Shown: positions 43,329 through 51,052 of the stretch, piece after piece | How the letters are laid out: every line of letters begins with the position of its first letter | Position numbering within the stretch: position 1 is the stretch's first letter | Source of the DNA: Sphaerisporangium krabiense | Lineage (GTDB): Bacteria; Actinomycetota; Actinomycetes; Streptosporangiales; Streptosporangiaceae | DNA: 64,000 nt | Reading direction: 5' to 3' | Assembly: GCF_014200435.1 (NCBI RefSeq) | Contig: NZ_JACHBR010000001.1 | Coordinates: forward strand, 744,001-808,000 | Made by a program: the position numbers and the translations under genes | Notes under the pieces: model-generated | The model's input: only the letters and a program-made list of their open reading frames with translations | Database searches by the model: none | Told to the model about the DNA's origin: nothing

Positions 43329-44903
43329 TCACCTCACGTACTCGACCTTCTTCCCCGAACGGCCTGGGAAGACCACGATCAGGTGCTGCTCATAGGCCTG
43401 CGCCTCGCCCCCGGCATAGACCCGCACCCGATACCGCCCGGGGCCCTTCACCGCGAGGTTCGGCAGGCGCACCGCGGACCCCTCGTCGGCGCCGTCCTCC
43501 AGCATGGGCACCACCAGCCGGCCGCTCGTGCTGACCACGCCGACCTCAGTCACCTGCTTCCACCCTTTCAGCCGCAGCGGCGGGGCCGAGTCGAACGCCT
43601 TCACGGTCAGGCACATCGGCGCGTTCTCGCTCTCGGTCATCACGGTCACCGCGCCCCCGCCCGCGCCCACGAACCCGTCGTCCAGCGCCGCGTCCACACT
43701 CTCCCGGCCGCTCTCACGCTCGGGGTCGTAGATGCCGTACCCGCCCCCCTCGAACAGGAAGTACGCGGACGTGCCCTCGCGCCGGGCCCGCACCCTCGGC
43801 CAGGCTTCGCGGCACCGGGCGTTCTCCTCGGCCACGTACCGGTCGGCCTCCGCCCGCTCCTCGGCCTCAGAACGCGGCAGGTCGGGCTGCCGCGCGCCGA
43901 CCACGTCCGGGCAGGTGGGAAGGTAGTCGCTGGTCCAGCGGTACTCACTGGTCCACTGGTAGCACCTGTCCTCCCGGCCGCTGTAGGTGCGGCGAGGCGT
44001 CTGCTCGGCCTCGATCATCGCGATCATCGGCACGAGGACGACCGCCGCCGAGGCCAGCCTGAAGGCGCGAGGCGGCCCGGCGGGGGCGACGCCGACGGCA
44101 GCGGGCCCGGCGCCCGGGGCGGCCAGCTCGTGGGCCGAGCGGGCGAGCCACACCGTGTAGAAGACGTTCAGTTCGTCCGACAGCCACTCGATCACCAGGG
44201 CCTCGGGGCCGAACAGGGGTACCAGGAGGCCCCCGAAGAACTGGAACCCGTACGGCATCGCCAGGCCGGCGAGGCCGAAGGTGACCGTGGCACGGCTCCA
44301 GCGCCCGTCCCGCCGCTGGGCGATGAGGATCATCAGCAGCCAGGCGGAATCGGCCGGCGAGATGAGCCAGCCGGTGTTGGGCCAATGGACCCCCGGGAGT
44401 TCGTCGATCACGCTCTCCAGGGAGAGGACCACGCAGACCGAGGCGAGGACGAGGCCCACGGCGCGGAACCGCGAGGACTCACCGGTGAGGACCAGGAGGA
44501 ACATCACCCACAGCGGGCCCCACACCAGCAGGAAGAATGCCTCGGCGAGCGCGTCGGGAAGCAGCTCGCCCGGCAGCCACAGGACCGCCGAGATGGCGGC
44601 GGCCCAGTAGAGCAGCCGCCGCACCCGGATCACTCGCCGGTCGGTGCCCGCGTCCGGGCGTGCGGGCAGGCGCAGGATCTGCCAGAACATCCACGTGTTG
44701 AGCACCGCGACCACGGTGAGCCCGGCCGCCATGGCCTTCGGGCCGAACAACGCGTCGTCCAACCGGAATCCAGCGGCCCACTCCCAGACAACGCCCAAGC
44801 GGAAGACGCGCAGATCGTCGTTGACGAGGGCGATCACCGCCGCGACGGCTACGGACACCAGGTAGAGCCCGGCCGCGAGTAACCCCAAGTGCCGCCTCAA
44901 CAC
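43329..44903 (-). CDS. Polytopic membrane protein with C-terminal soluble domain
   Basis: A 524-residue protein of unknown function. The N-terminal half has about eight hydrophobic segments between residues 5 and 300 (for example LWLPGELLPDALAEAFFLLV, ATVTFGLAGLAMPYGFQFFG). The C-terminal part of about 220 residues is hydrophilic and cysteine-containing (SGREDRCYQWTSEYRW, CREAWPRVRAR), probably extracytoplasmic and beta-rich at its end. The GTG at 44903 is preferred because GAGGGGG lies 5 bases upstream; a longer frame starts at 44945. No family assignment is made. Confidence 0.6.
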   Translation of the reverse strand: MLRRHLGLLAAGLYLVSVAVAAVIALVNDDLRVFRLGVVWEWAAGFRLDDALFGPKAMAAGLTVVAVLNTWMFWQILRLPARPDAGTDRRVIRVRRLLYWAAAISAVLWLPGELLPDALAEAFFLLVWGPLWVMFLLVLTGESSRFRAVGLVLASVCVVLSLESVIDELPGVHWPNTGWLISPADSAWLLMILIAQRRDGRWSRATVTFGLAGLAMPYGFQFFGGLLVPLFGPEALVIEWLSDELNVFYTVWLARSAHELAAPGAGPAAVGVAPAGPPRAFRLASAAVVLVPMIAMIEAEQTPRRTYSGREDRCYQWTSEYRWTSDYLPTCPDVVGARQPDLPRSEAEERAEADRYVAEENARCREAWPRVRARREGTSAYFLFEGGGYGIYDPERESGRESVDAALDDGFVGAGGGAVTVMTESENAPMCLTVKAFDSAPPLRLKGWKQVTEVGVVSTSGRLVVPMLEDGADEGSAVRLPNLAVKGPGRYRVRVYAGGEAQAYEQHLIVVFPGRSGKKVEYVR

Positions 44904-45031
44904 ACCATCCCCCTCACACGACAGGAAGATGATCTTAGGGTGCAAGACACCACAAAGTGCGCTGAATTGGGCGTTCCACCTGCACCCTTTCCGCGGCGCC
45001 GATCAGGTCAGGCGGACCCCGCCTTCTCCGC

Positions 45032-45940
45032 TCAGCGGGACGAAGAGGACGCCGTCCGGGTGCCCGTCATCCGGGCGTACACGATCACGTTGTCGACGTA
45101 GTGGCCGGTCGTCCGGTTGTACGTGCCGCCGCAGGTGATCAGCCGCAACTCGGCCGCGTCCGCGTTGCCGTACACCCGGTTCGTCGGGAACGTCTTCTTG
45201 TCCGCCTGCTCGATGCCGCCCACGGTGAAGATGGCCACCGTGCCGTCCATGCGGGTGACCTCGATCGTGTCGCCGTACTGCATCTCGTGCAGCCGGCTGA
45301 ACACGGCGCTGCGCGTGGTCGTGTCCTTGTGCCCGAGCATCACCGCCGGGCCGGCCTGCCCCGGGGTCGGACCGTACCGGTACCACCCGACCAGGTTGTG
45401 GTTGTTGATCGGAGGCGTCTCGATCGCGCCGTCCTTGTCGGTGCCCACCGACTTGATCGGCGCGTTGATCCCCAACTTCGGGATGATGAGCCGCTTCGGG
45501 CTGGACGGCTGCATCGGCGGCGCGGGCGGCAGGCTCGGCACCGGAGGCGGCGCCGACGGCACGGCCTGCGTCAGCGGCTGCCCCAGGCCGCCCGGCCCCA
45601 CCGACGGAGCCAAGGACGGCTCGGACTGCAGGCGCAGCGGCGTACGGGAGTCCTTCAGGCCGTACTGGTCGGGCGCGTTCACCATGAACAGCAGCCCGAT
45701 CACCACCGTGACCACACCCGCGACCGCCGCGATGATCAGCACGGCCCGCATCATCTGGCCCCGGTCGGAGCGCTGCGGCTGCCCCCACTGCTCCCCGCCG
45801 GGGTACTGGTAGTAGAGCTGCGGCGCGTACGGCGCCCCCTGCATAGGCTGTGGATAGCCCTGCGCGCCCTGCGCCCCCGGGTCGGCGTGCGGCTGGCCGC
45901 CGTTCTCACCCGGGAACGGGTACTCCGGAGGCGTCGTCAT
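45032..45940 (-). CDS. Class F sortase (first pair)
   Basis: A 302-residue membrane-anchored transpeptidase. It has a cytoplasmic Gly/Pro/Gln-rich N-terminus, a membrane helix (about 95-115, AVLIIAAVAGVVTVVIGLLF), a Pro-rich linker and the sortase domain (about 155-302). Catalytic His204 lies in VMLGHKDTT and Cys270 in LITCGGTYN; an Arg follows within the last 30 residues. ATG 45940 gives MTTPPEYPFPG. It lies 13 bases downstream of its probable substrate gene. Sortases of this class cleave a C-terminal sorting motif and attach the protein to the envelope. Confidence 0.87.
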   Translation of the reverse strand: MTTPPEYPFPGENGGQPHADPGAQGAQGYPQPMQGAPYAPQLYYQYPGGEQWGQPQRSDRGQMMRAVLIIAAVAGVVTVVIGLLFMVNAPDQYGLKDSRTPLRLQSEPSLAPSVGPGGLGQPLTQAVPSAPPPVPSLPPAPPMQPSSPKRLIIPKLGINAPIKSVGTDKDGAIETPPINNHNLVGWYRYGPTPGQAGPAVMLGHKDTTTRSAVFSRLHEMQYGDTIEVTRMDGTVAIFTVGGIEQADKKTFPTNRVYGNADAAELRLITCGGTYNRTTGHYVDNVIVYARMTGTRTASSSSR

Positions 45941-45953
45941 GCCGTGCCTCCGA

Positions 45954-46862
45954 TCAACCCCGGTTCGGGCGCCGGTTCCGGACCAGGAGCCCGCCCACAC
46001 CCGCCCCGACCACCAGCACCATCCCGGCCACCACGAACAGACGCCCATCAGGCCCCGCGTCCGCACCCCCACCGGTCGCGGCCCCACCGGACGGCTTCCG
46101 CTTCACCTGCTCCGGATTGTGCGTCACGGTCTCGTAGACGGTGTGCGTCGGCTTCGGCGTCCTGGTGGCCGTGGGCGTGATGGTCGGGGTCGCCGTAGGC
46201 GTCTCGGTGGGGGTCACGGTGGGTGTGGCGGATGGCGACGCGGCCGCCGACTTCACCACCAGAGAAATCTTGGCCGGCGTGGTGGCCGTCCCGGTAGTGG
46301 GGACAGTGCACGTGTACATAGTGGTCAAGCTCGGGGCGCTGCCCGTGAGCGCAGTTGGGCCGATCTTGATGTAGATGGTCTTCGCTGAGATGCCGACCGT
46401 ACCGCTTGCAGTGGGAGTCACGGTGACGACGCCCCCGGTCGCAGGCAGCGACAGCGTCGCGTTGGGCGCCAGCGAAGCGGTCAGCGGGTTCGAGGCGGTA
46501 GAAGTCGGCGTGCTAGACGCAATCGGCGTACCCGCGACAGGAGTTACCAGCAGTTCGCCCTCGACCCAGACATAGTCCGTCGCGGCCACCCCTGTGGGTG
46601 CGATCAGGGCAGCGCCGGTCCCTGGCAAGACCTTGACCGTGAGCGCGACCGGCTCACTAGGTGTAGGCGTTCCCGGCGAAGCGGACACCTCCACTGTCAC
46701 AGAGGAGGTCGGTGTACCGGTTCCGGGCACGCAGTTGTAGACGACAGGCGTAGCCGCGTTCGCCGTGAACTGAGGAACTCCGATTAGCAGGGCACCGAGG
46801 CCCAACGCTCCGGCTACGGCTGCCTTGGTGGCGATGCGACGGCGTGCTCGCGACTTCAGCAC
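45954..46862 (-). CDS. Secreted cell-surface protein, probable class F sortase substrate (first pair)
   Basis: A 302-residue exported protein. The signal peptide ends near residue 37 (ANA). Two beta-rich segments contain single cysteines in VVYNCVPGTGT and MYTCTVPTTG. A Thr/Pro stalk (about 205-240, TPTVTPTETPTATPTITP) leads to KPSGGAATGGG (256-266), a hydrophobic helix and the basic end VRNRRPNRG. This resembles a sorting signal although LPXTG is absent. The start is GTG at 46862 with GGAGAG at 7 bases. The gene precedes the sortase in one operon. GC is lower than in neighbours. Confidence 0.7.
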   Translation of the reverse strand: MLKSRARRRIATKAAVAGALGLGALLIGVPQFTANAATPVVYNCVPGTGTPTSSVTVEVSASPGTPTPSEPVALTVKVLPGTGAALIAPTGVAATDYVWVEGELLVTPVAGTPIASSTPTSTASNPLTASLAPNATLSLPATGGVVTVTPTASGTVGISAKTIYIKIGPTALTGSAPSLTTMYTCTVPTTGTATTPAKISLVVKSAAASPSATPTVTPTETPTATPTITPTATRTPKPTHTVYETVTHNPEQVKRKPSGGAATGGGADAGPDGRLFVVAGMVLVVGAGVGGLLVRNRRPNRG

Positions 46863-47274
46863 GTAATCTCTCCATTCCAGCGGCGTTGACCGGTTCGCTA
46901 GGCGTAACAGGATCCCAGTCTGTGGTTACAGTTCAGTTGAGATCCTACGGAGGCTTCGTCCCGCCTTGCTGTGGTTTGACGGGTCTTCTCGCGCTGTTCA
47001 TCCATCACCGCAGGTCACAAAGTCGCAGCGCGTCAACTTAATTTGTGAGACCCGTCAACCCGGCCGAGAAACCGTCACTGTACGTGTGCGACGGTGTTGC
47101 TCCTGTGACTGGTGAGGTCGAGTCCAGCCACAATGGTTCCGCAAGGATCTTCGTACCGCAATTGGGGTGAACGTCCCTGTCTACGCGACCGACGATGACG
47201 GAGTGATCATCGCGATCCGCCGCAGGAGTCGGCGGGCGGGGCGTCAACACCCACCCACCGACCCCACGAACTCT
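46863..47274. other. Non-coding region with long-range inverted repeat
   Basis: This 412-bp region between the sortase-substrate gene and the DUF397 gene is relatively AT-rich and has no convincing gene. An 11-bp motif TTGACGGGTCT (46976-46986) recurs inverted as AGACCCGTCAA (47048-47058), 61 bases apart. A GTAAC-N16-GTTAC pair lies within 46890-46930. These may be regulator sites for the minus-strand operon. Confidence 0.45.
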
Positions 47275-47601
47275 CTACCTACGGCTGAACTCGTCGACCT
47301 TCACACCGGAGACGAAGGCAGTCCACTCATCGTGCGAGAAGAACAGCTTCGGCCCGTCCGGGTTCTTGGAGTCCCGAACCGCGACGACCTCATGCGTGAC
47401 CGGCTGAGCAACTTCCAGGCAGTCGCCGCCGTTGTTGCCGCTGTGGCTGCACTTGTGCCAGGGGTCAGCAACCTCTACGCAGTTACCGCCGTTGCTACCC
47501 GTATAGCTCGACTTACGCCACAGCTCTGCGATCTCTACGCAGTTTCCCCCATTGTCACTGGTGTAACTTGACTTACGCCACCGAACGTTACTCAGGTCCA
47601 T
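47275..47601 (-). CDS. DUF397 protein with triplicated core motif
   Basis: A 108-residue protein. DUF397 proteins usually carry one W-R-K-S-S-Y-S...G-G-x-C-V-E-V-A unit followed by VRDSKNPxGPxL and a W-x-x-F end. Here the first unit occurs three times in tandem (WRKSSYT, WRKSSYT, WHKCSHS, each with G-G-[ND]-C), then VAVRDSKNPDGPKLFFSHDE and WTAFVSGVK once. Start ATG 47601 overlaps the upstream XRE gene by 10 bases. DUF397 proteins act with XRE/DUF5753 regulators in actinomycete development; the triplication is unusual. Confidence 0.9.
   Translation of the reverse strand: MDLSNVRWRKSSYTSDNGGNCVEIAELWRKSSYTGSNGGNCVEVADPWHKCSHSGNNGGDCLEVAQPVTHEVVAVRDSKNPDGPKLFFSHDEWTAFVSGVKVDEFSRR
47401..47580. 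repeat. Three tandem 60-bp units inside the DUF397 gene
   Basis: Units 47401-47460, 47461-47520 and 47521-47580 align without gaps. Each encodes 20 residues of the DUF397 core. The last two share ATCTCTACGCAG-like and GACTTACGCCA segments at equal positions; the first has diverged further. This indicates internal duplication of the motif. Confidence 0.85.
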
Positions 47602-48371
47602 CTCTCGCCTGCCGTTCTCGTGATGAGGTCTAGCGACATACACAGCGGCAATGCTTCGGTGCGAATGGCCTCGAACTTCTGCACCGCCTGATTGACCTCT
47701 TCTTGATCGCTGACGATGAGGCCACGAAGAGCCGTGTCCACGTACGCGACATCCGCTCCATCACTCAGGGTCGCGATGATGAATCCACTAGTCAACCCTG
47801 AATGCATCCCATGTGGCACTATCTGGATACTCAGCCTGGGATTTACCAGCGACACCAGACGATCCAACTGCTCTCTCATGTCCTCCTTAGACCCGATCGG
47901 GCGATGGAGAACCGCTTCATCAATGACGCAGCGGAGCATTGGAGGCGGCGGATCACTACGTGCCAACAGCTCCTGTCGTTCCATACGAGCAGCCAAGGCG
48001 ATCTCATCACCGCGAAGAACTGCACGCGCATACGCCTCGGTCTGGAGGAGTCCCGGGATGAGAAGAGGCTCGTAAGCACGAAAGCTGCTCGCCGCTTGCT
48101 CCTTCACCCGCCACTCACCGAACCACTGGGCGAACGGCTGGGCGCGCCGCCAGTCGAGCAATCGGTACAGCGCCCCGCCCGTGGACAGAGTGGTGTCGCA
48201 GGATTTGGCGAACTCCAGGCTCGCCGGGAGCTGGCCCGTCTCGATGCCGCTGATCAGGGACTCGCTGAAGTGGATCTTCTGTGCGAGTTGGGCCTGGGTG
48301 AAGCCGGCCACCTGCCGGTAGTGACGAAGCTCCCTGCCCCAGATGGCCTGGGGTGTGTACTTGTCCGCCAT
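47592..48371 (-). CDS. XRE-family regulator with DUF5753
   Basis: A 259-residue regulator. Its N-terminal helix-turn-helix (about 12-65) reads YRQVAGFTQAQLAQKIHFSE and SLISGIETGQLPASL. The C-terminal DUF5753-type domain (about 75-255) contains FRAYEPLLIPGLLQTEAYAR and MLRCVIDEAVLHRPIG. In actinomycetes these partner with DUF397 proteins encoded next door, as here (10-base overlap). Codon use and base composition are more AT-rich than neighbours, in line with horizontally spreading accessory copies. Confidence 0.9.
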   Translation of the reverse strand: MADKYTPQAIWGRELRHYRQVAGFTQAQLAQKIHFSESLISGIETGQLPASLEFAKSCDTTLSTGGALYRLLDWRRAQPFAQWFGEWRVKEQAASSFRAYEPLLIPGLLQTEAYARAVLRGDEIALAARMERQELLARSDPPPPMLRCVIDEAVLHRPIGSKEDMREQLDRLVSLVNPRLSIQIVPHGMHSGLTSGFIIATLSDGADVAYVDTALRGLIVSDQEEVNQAVQKFEAIRTEALPLCMSLDLITRTAGERWT

Positions 48372-48514
48372 CGTGCTCCCAATCGCCGGAGTTCAACGAA
48401 CCGATCCTGACGTTCAAAGCCATGGACTAGTAATCATTCACCTACGCAGAGTAGCGCTCCCTCGGCACGCTTGGCATGCGAATTCCACACGGCGAGCAAA
48501 GATCATGAGGGGTC

Positions 48515-49000
48515 ATGGCGATTCAGATGGCAATGTCCGGCCACGGCATCGAGCAGGACGGCGACATACCGTTGCTGGGGCAGAAGTGGATACCGGCGGA
48601 CGAGAAATGCGTCGCCTCCGCGCGCCGCTTCGTTCGCGACATCGCCCTCGACTGGAAGGCGGCGGACGAGGTTCCGGCCGTCGCGGAGCTGCTCACCTCG
48701 GAAATCGTCACGAACGCCCTCGTCCACGGGATGACGACGCTCCCCGTCTCCTGCACCGTACGCGTCGCGGTCCGCCGGGACGGGCCATTGATGGCCGTCG
48801 AGGTGTACGACTCGTGCGTCACCATCCCGCGTATGAGACCGGCCGAGTCGATGGGGACCTCGGGCCGGGGCCTGGCCATCGTCCAGGCCCTCGCCTGCGA
48901 ATGGGGCTGGCGCCTTCACCCCCGCGGGAAAACGGTCTGGTTCCACCTCACCGCGTGGCCCCGAAGCGAGCCGTCCGTCCCTTTGAAGCTCCTCCCTTAG
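48515..49000 (+). CDS. RsbW-like ATP-binding protein (anti-sigma kinase type)
   Basis: A 161-residue HATPase_c protein. The N-box is LLTSEIVTNALVHG (about 60-73), the G1 box VEVYDSCVTIP, and the G2 box TSGRGLAIVQALACEWGW (about 115-132). These are the nucleotide-binding boxes of RsbW/SpoIIAB-like kinases, without a histidine phospho-acceptor domain. It is divergent from the XRE/DUF397 pair by 143 bases, a very common actinomycete trio. Its partner sigma or anti-anti-sigma factor is not in the window. Confidence 0.85.
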   Translation: MAIQMAMSGHGIEQDGDIPLLGQKWIPADEKCVASARRFVRDIALDWKAADEVPAVAELLTSEIVTNALVHGMTTLPVSCTVRVAVRRDGPLMAVEVYDSCVTIPRMRPAESMGTSGRGLAIVQALACEWGWRLHPRGKTVWFHLTAWPRSEPSVPLKLLP

Positions 49001-49004
49001 CCGC

Positions 49005-49700
49005 CTAGGCGCGGACTCCCCCGTTTCCGCGCACCCGCTTCCGATACTCGGCCTGACGGCACGCGTCCGTACAGTACAAACGCGGCCGGCCGGGAGCGAC
49101 CCGTTCACTGATAGAGCCGTAGGAGGCCAGCAGCGCTCCGCAGTGCCGACACGGCCTACTGTTGATCCTCAGCCGATCCCGGAACCGGTCCACGAATTCA
49201 TCAGGGCCGAAAATCCAGAAGACCCCGGCGTCATCCTCGACGAACCTGCGTAACGCCCCGCTGAGCCGCATGAAATCGCGAATCTGGTCGGGCCGGTGAC
49301 GTTCGACGCAGCCGCACACGCATTTCCCGCGATGGAAGTCCTTGATCACGGGCTTGCAGCGGGTCACCATGCGCAGCACCTCGTCCAGACGGTGGACAAC
49401 CGGCGGATTGCTCATGGCGATGCCCCTCAGAATCGTCAGGTGAATCGCCGTGTGCGCCGGAAAGGCCGTGAGCTCCTGGCCATCACATACCAGTTCGTAC
49501 AGGAGACGCCGCTCACGGGCCGAGGACGCGCATTCGACGAGTTCGCGCTCCAGCCGGGCCATCTCACGGCTCCTGGCAAGGTACCTGTGGGAAGGCTGGG
49601 AAGACGCGGCCAGTTCCGCCACCAGGAACATTCGGTGGACGGTGCGCCGTTCGATCGGCCGGTCCGCCGCCCTGCGGGGCGGAGGGACGTTGACGCTCAT
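49005..49700 (-). CDS. Zinc-ribbon protein of unknown function
   Basis: A 231-residue protein. Its helical N-terminal part includes YLARSREMARLERELVECAS, a middle Cys cluster KCVCGCVERHRPDQ (about 125-138) follows, and the C-terminal treble-clef pattern is CRHCG ... LYCTDACRQAEYRKR, as in FCS/CGNR-like zinc fingers. ATG 49700 (MSVNVPPPRRAAD) has GGAGG at 7 bases and overlaps the stop of the upstream membrane gene (ATGA). DNA or RNA binding is plausible but not shown. The gene ends 5 bases from the convergent ATPase gene. Confidence 0.65.
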   Translation of the reverse strand: MSVNVPPPRRAADRPIERRTVHRMFLVAELAASSQPSHRYLARSREMARLERELVECASSARERRLLYELVCDGQELTAFPAHTAIHLTILRGIAMSNPPVVHRLDEVLRMVTRCKPVIKDFHRGKCVCGCVERHRPDQIRDFMRLSGALRRFVEDDAGVFWIFGPDEFVDRFRDRLRINSRPCRHCGALLASYGSISERVAPGRPRLYCTDACRQAEYRKRVRGNGGVRA

Positions 49701-50011
49701 GGCATGTCCTCCGATGCCATCGGCTCCCCGGCACCAGTCTGCCCTCGCGGCGGGTCCACCGGCAGGCGTACGGGCCGCGTACCGAGTGGAGGTCGCGTGA
49801 CCACGTTCCCGACGCTGTCCACCAGCAACCGCAGGGCGGCCAGCACCTGGGGCAGGTCGTCGGCGTCGGCCTTGTCGATGACGCGTTTGACGATGGCGTA
49901 CAGCAGGACGGCGACCACGACGAGGGCCGCGAGCGCCACACAGGCCAGTTGGACGGGCCACGGCATGGCCGGGAACGCTGGAGACGCGGTGGCGATCGGA
50001 ACGGGGGGCAT
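49697..50011 (-). CDS. Small single-pass membrane protein
   Basis: A 104-residue protein with one membrane helix (about 23-45, LACVALAALVVVAVLLYAIV) followed by a short helical cytoplasmic segment KRVIDKADADDLPQVLAAL and a Pro/Arg-rich tail. ATG 50011 has a strong CGGAGGAAGG. It overlaps the zinc-ribbon gene by 4 bases (ATGA), implying coupled expression and perhaps a functional pair. It is not recognised as any family. Confidence 0.6.
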   Translation of the reverse strand: MPPVPIATASPAFPAMPWPVQLACVALAALVVVAVLLYAIVKRVIDKADADDLPQVLAALRLLVDSVGNVVTRPPLGTRPVRLPVDPPRGQTGAGEPMASEDMP

Positions 50012-50030
50012 GCCTTCCTCCGGAGAACGC

Positions 50031-50069
50031 GAGACGGCCCCCGCGTGCGCATGACATGGAGGCCGTCTC
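50031..50069 (-). other. Inverted repeat in the leader of the membrane/zinc-ribbon operon
   Basis: GAGACGGCC (50031-50039) and GGCCGTCTC (50061-50069) form a perfect 9-bp stem around 21 bases, ending 19 bases before the start codon at 50011 and close to its ribosome-binding site. Confidence 0.5.
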
Positions 50070-50104
50070 GGTTGGGATCGATGGACTTGTCCGTGAACGA
50101 CAAA

Positions 50105-50140
50105 AGGCCCTCCCCCCGGCGCAGCCGGAAACGAGGGCCT
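50105..50140 (-). terminator. Terminator- or attenuator-like hairpin in a gene-free stretch
   Basis: AGGCCCTC (50105-50112) pairs with GAGGGCCT (50133-50140), with an inner CCGGC/GCCGG helix. On the minus strand it ends in GGGCCTTTTGTCG, a proper intrinsic-terminator tail. No minus-strand gene lies upstream, so it may be an attenuator in the 5' leader of the 50011 operon. Confidence 0.6.
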
Positions 50141-50313
50141 CAGTGAGGTCGCGGACTTCGGCGCAAGAGTACATCCCGGTTCCGGGCCGCCGAGGCCCAA
50201 GAGGTGTAGACCATTGTCGATGGCATGCGTTTCACCAGGTCGCGGGCATGAGGCCGGTCGACGGACATCATTTGGGGTTTCGTAACGCCGCCGGTCTTTG
50301 CAGGATGGCAGGC

Positions 50314-51000
50314 ATGAGTGCGAAAAGGGTGTATCACGGCACCGGTCCGGGAGCGATCACACCGGACGGGTGCGCGGTCGACTTCTACGCGACGCTCAAG
50401 CCCCGGGGCGAGCCGGAGCTGATCCACGCGGCGATCCCCGAGGGGGCGTCCATTCTGGAGCTCGGCGCGGGCGCCGGACGGATCACGCACAGCCTCGTGG
50501 CCCTCGGGCACGAGGTGGTGGCCGTGGACGAGTCCGCCGAGATGCTCGCGCACATCCAGGGCGTCGAGACGGTCCGCTCGCCGATCCAGTCCCTCTCCCT
50601 CGGCAGGACGTTCGACGTCGCCCTGCTCATGTCGTTCGTCGTCGAGACGGCGGACGACGACCTGCGCCGGGAGTTCCTGCGTACCTGCGCGCGGCACGTC
50701 GCCGCCGGCGGGTGCGTGATCCTGCAACGCCAGCCGCCCGAGTGGTACGACACGATCGAGCCCTTCGAGCGCGTCGCGGATGAGGGTTACCGGGTGCGCG
50801 TGACGGAGCTGGAGCGCCCGGGCCCCGGGCTCCTCCTCCTGACGCTGGAGTACACCCTCGGCGACCGGCAGTGGACGCACACCTACCTCAGCAAGCGCCT
50901 CCAGGACGACTACCTAGAGGCCCAGCTCAACGAAGCGGGCCTGACCATGTCGGGCTTCCTCGCCGACGACCGCGGCTGGGTACGCGCAGTCCCCCGATGA
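50314..51000 (+). CDS. Class I SAM-dependent methyltransferase
   Basis: A 228-residue methyltransferase with motif I ILELGAGAGRITHSLVALG (about residues 43-61), AVDESAEMLAHI after the second strand, FDVALLMSFVVETADD and AAGGCVILQRQPPEWYD. The usual small-molecule methyltransferase fold ends with ADDRGWVRAVPR. ATG 50314 is preferred; an in-frame ATG at 50305 is possible. It stands alone, convergent to the second sortase operon. Substrate is unknown. Confidence 0.8.
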   Translation: MSAKRVYHGTGPGAITPDGCAVDFYATLKPRGEPELIHAAIPEGASILELGAGAGRITHSLVALGHEVVAVDESAEMLAHIQGVETVRSPIQSLSLGRTFDVALLMSFVVETADDDLRREFLRTCARHVAAGGCVILQRQPPEWYDTIEPFERVADEGYRVRVTELERPGPGLLLLTLEYTLGDRQWTHTYLSKRLQDDYLEAQLNEAGLTMSGFLADDRGWVRAVPR

Positions 51001-51052
51001 CCCGCGCCCGGCCGACGGAACGCAGGGCATGGGACGCCGGCCGGGGCGCCTG

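Noticed and set aside
47038-47250. 70-codon minus-strand frame in the substrate-DUF397 gap
   Set aside because: No ribosome-binding site and no recognisable product; the region looks regulatory.
47401-47580. Regular 60-bp repeat resembling a CRISPR array or minisatellite
   Set aside because: The units are in-frame coding repeats of the DUF397 motif, with no spacers and no cas genes.
50161-50224. Possible tRNA-like GC stretch
   Set aside because: Cannot be folded into a cloverleaf; no T-arm consensus.
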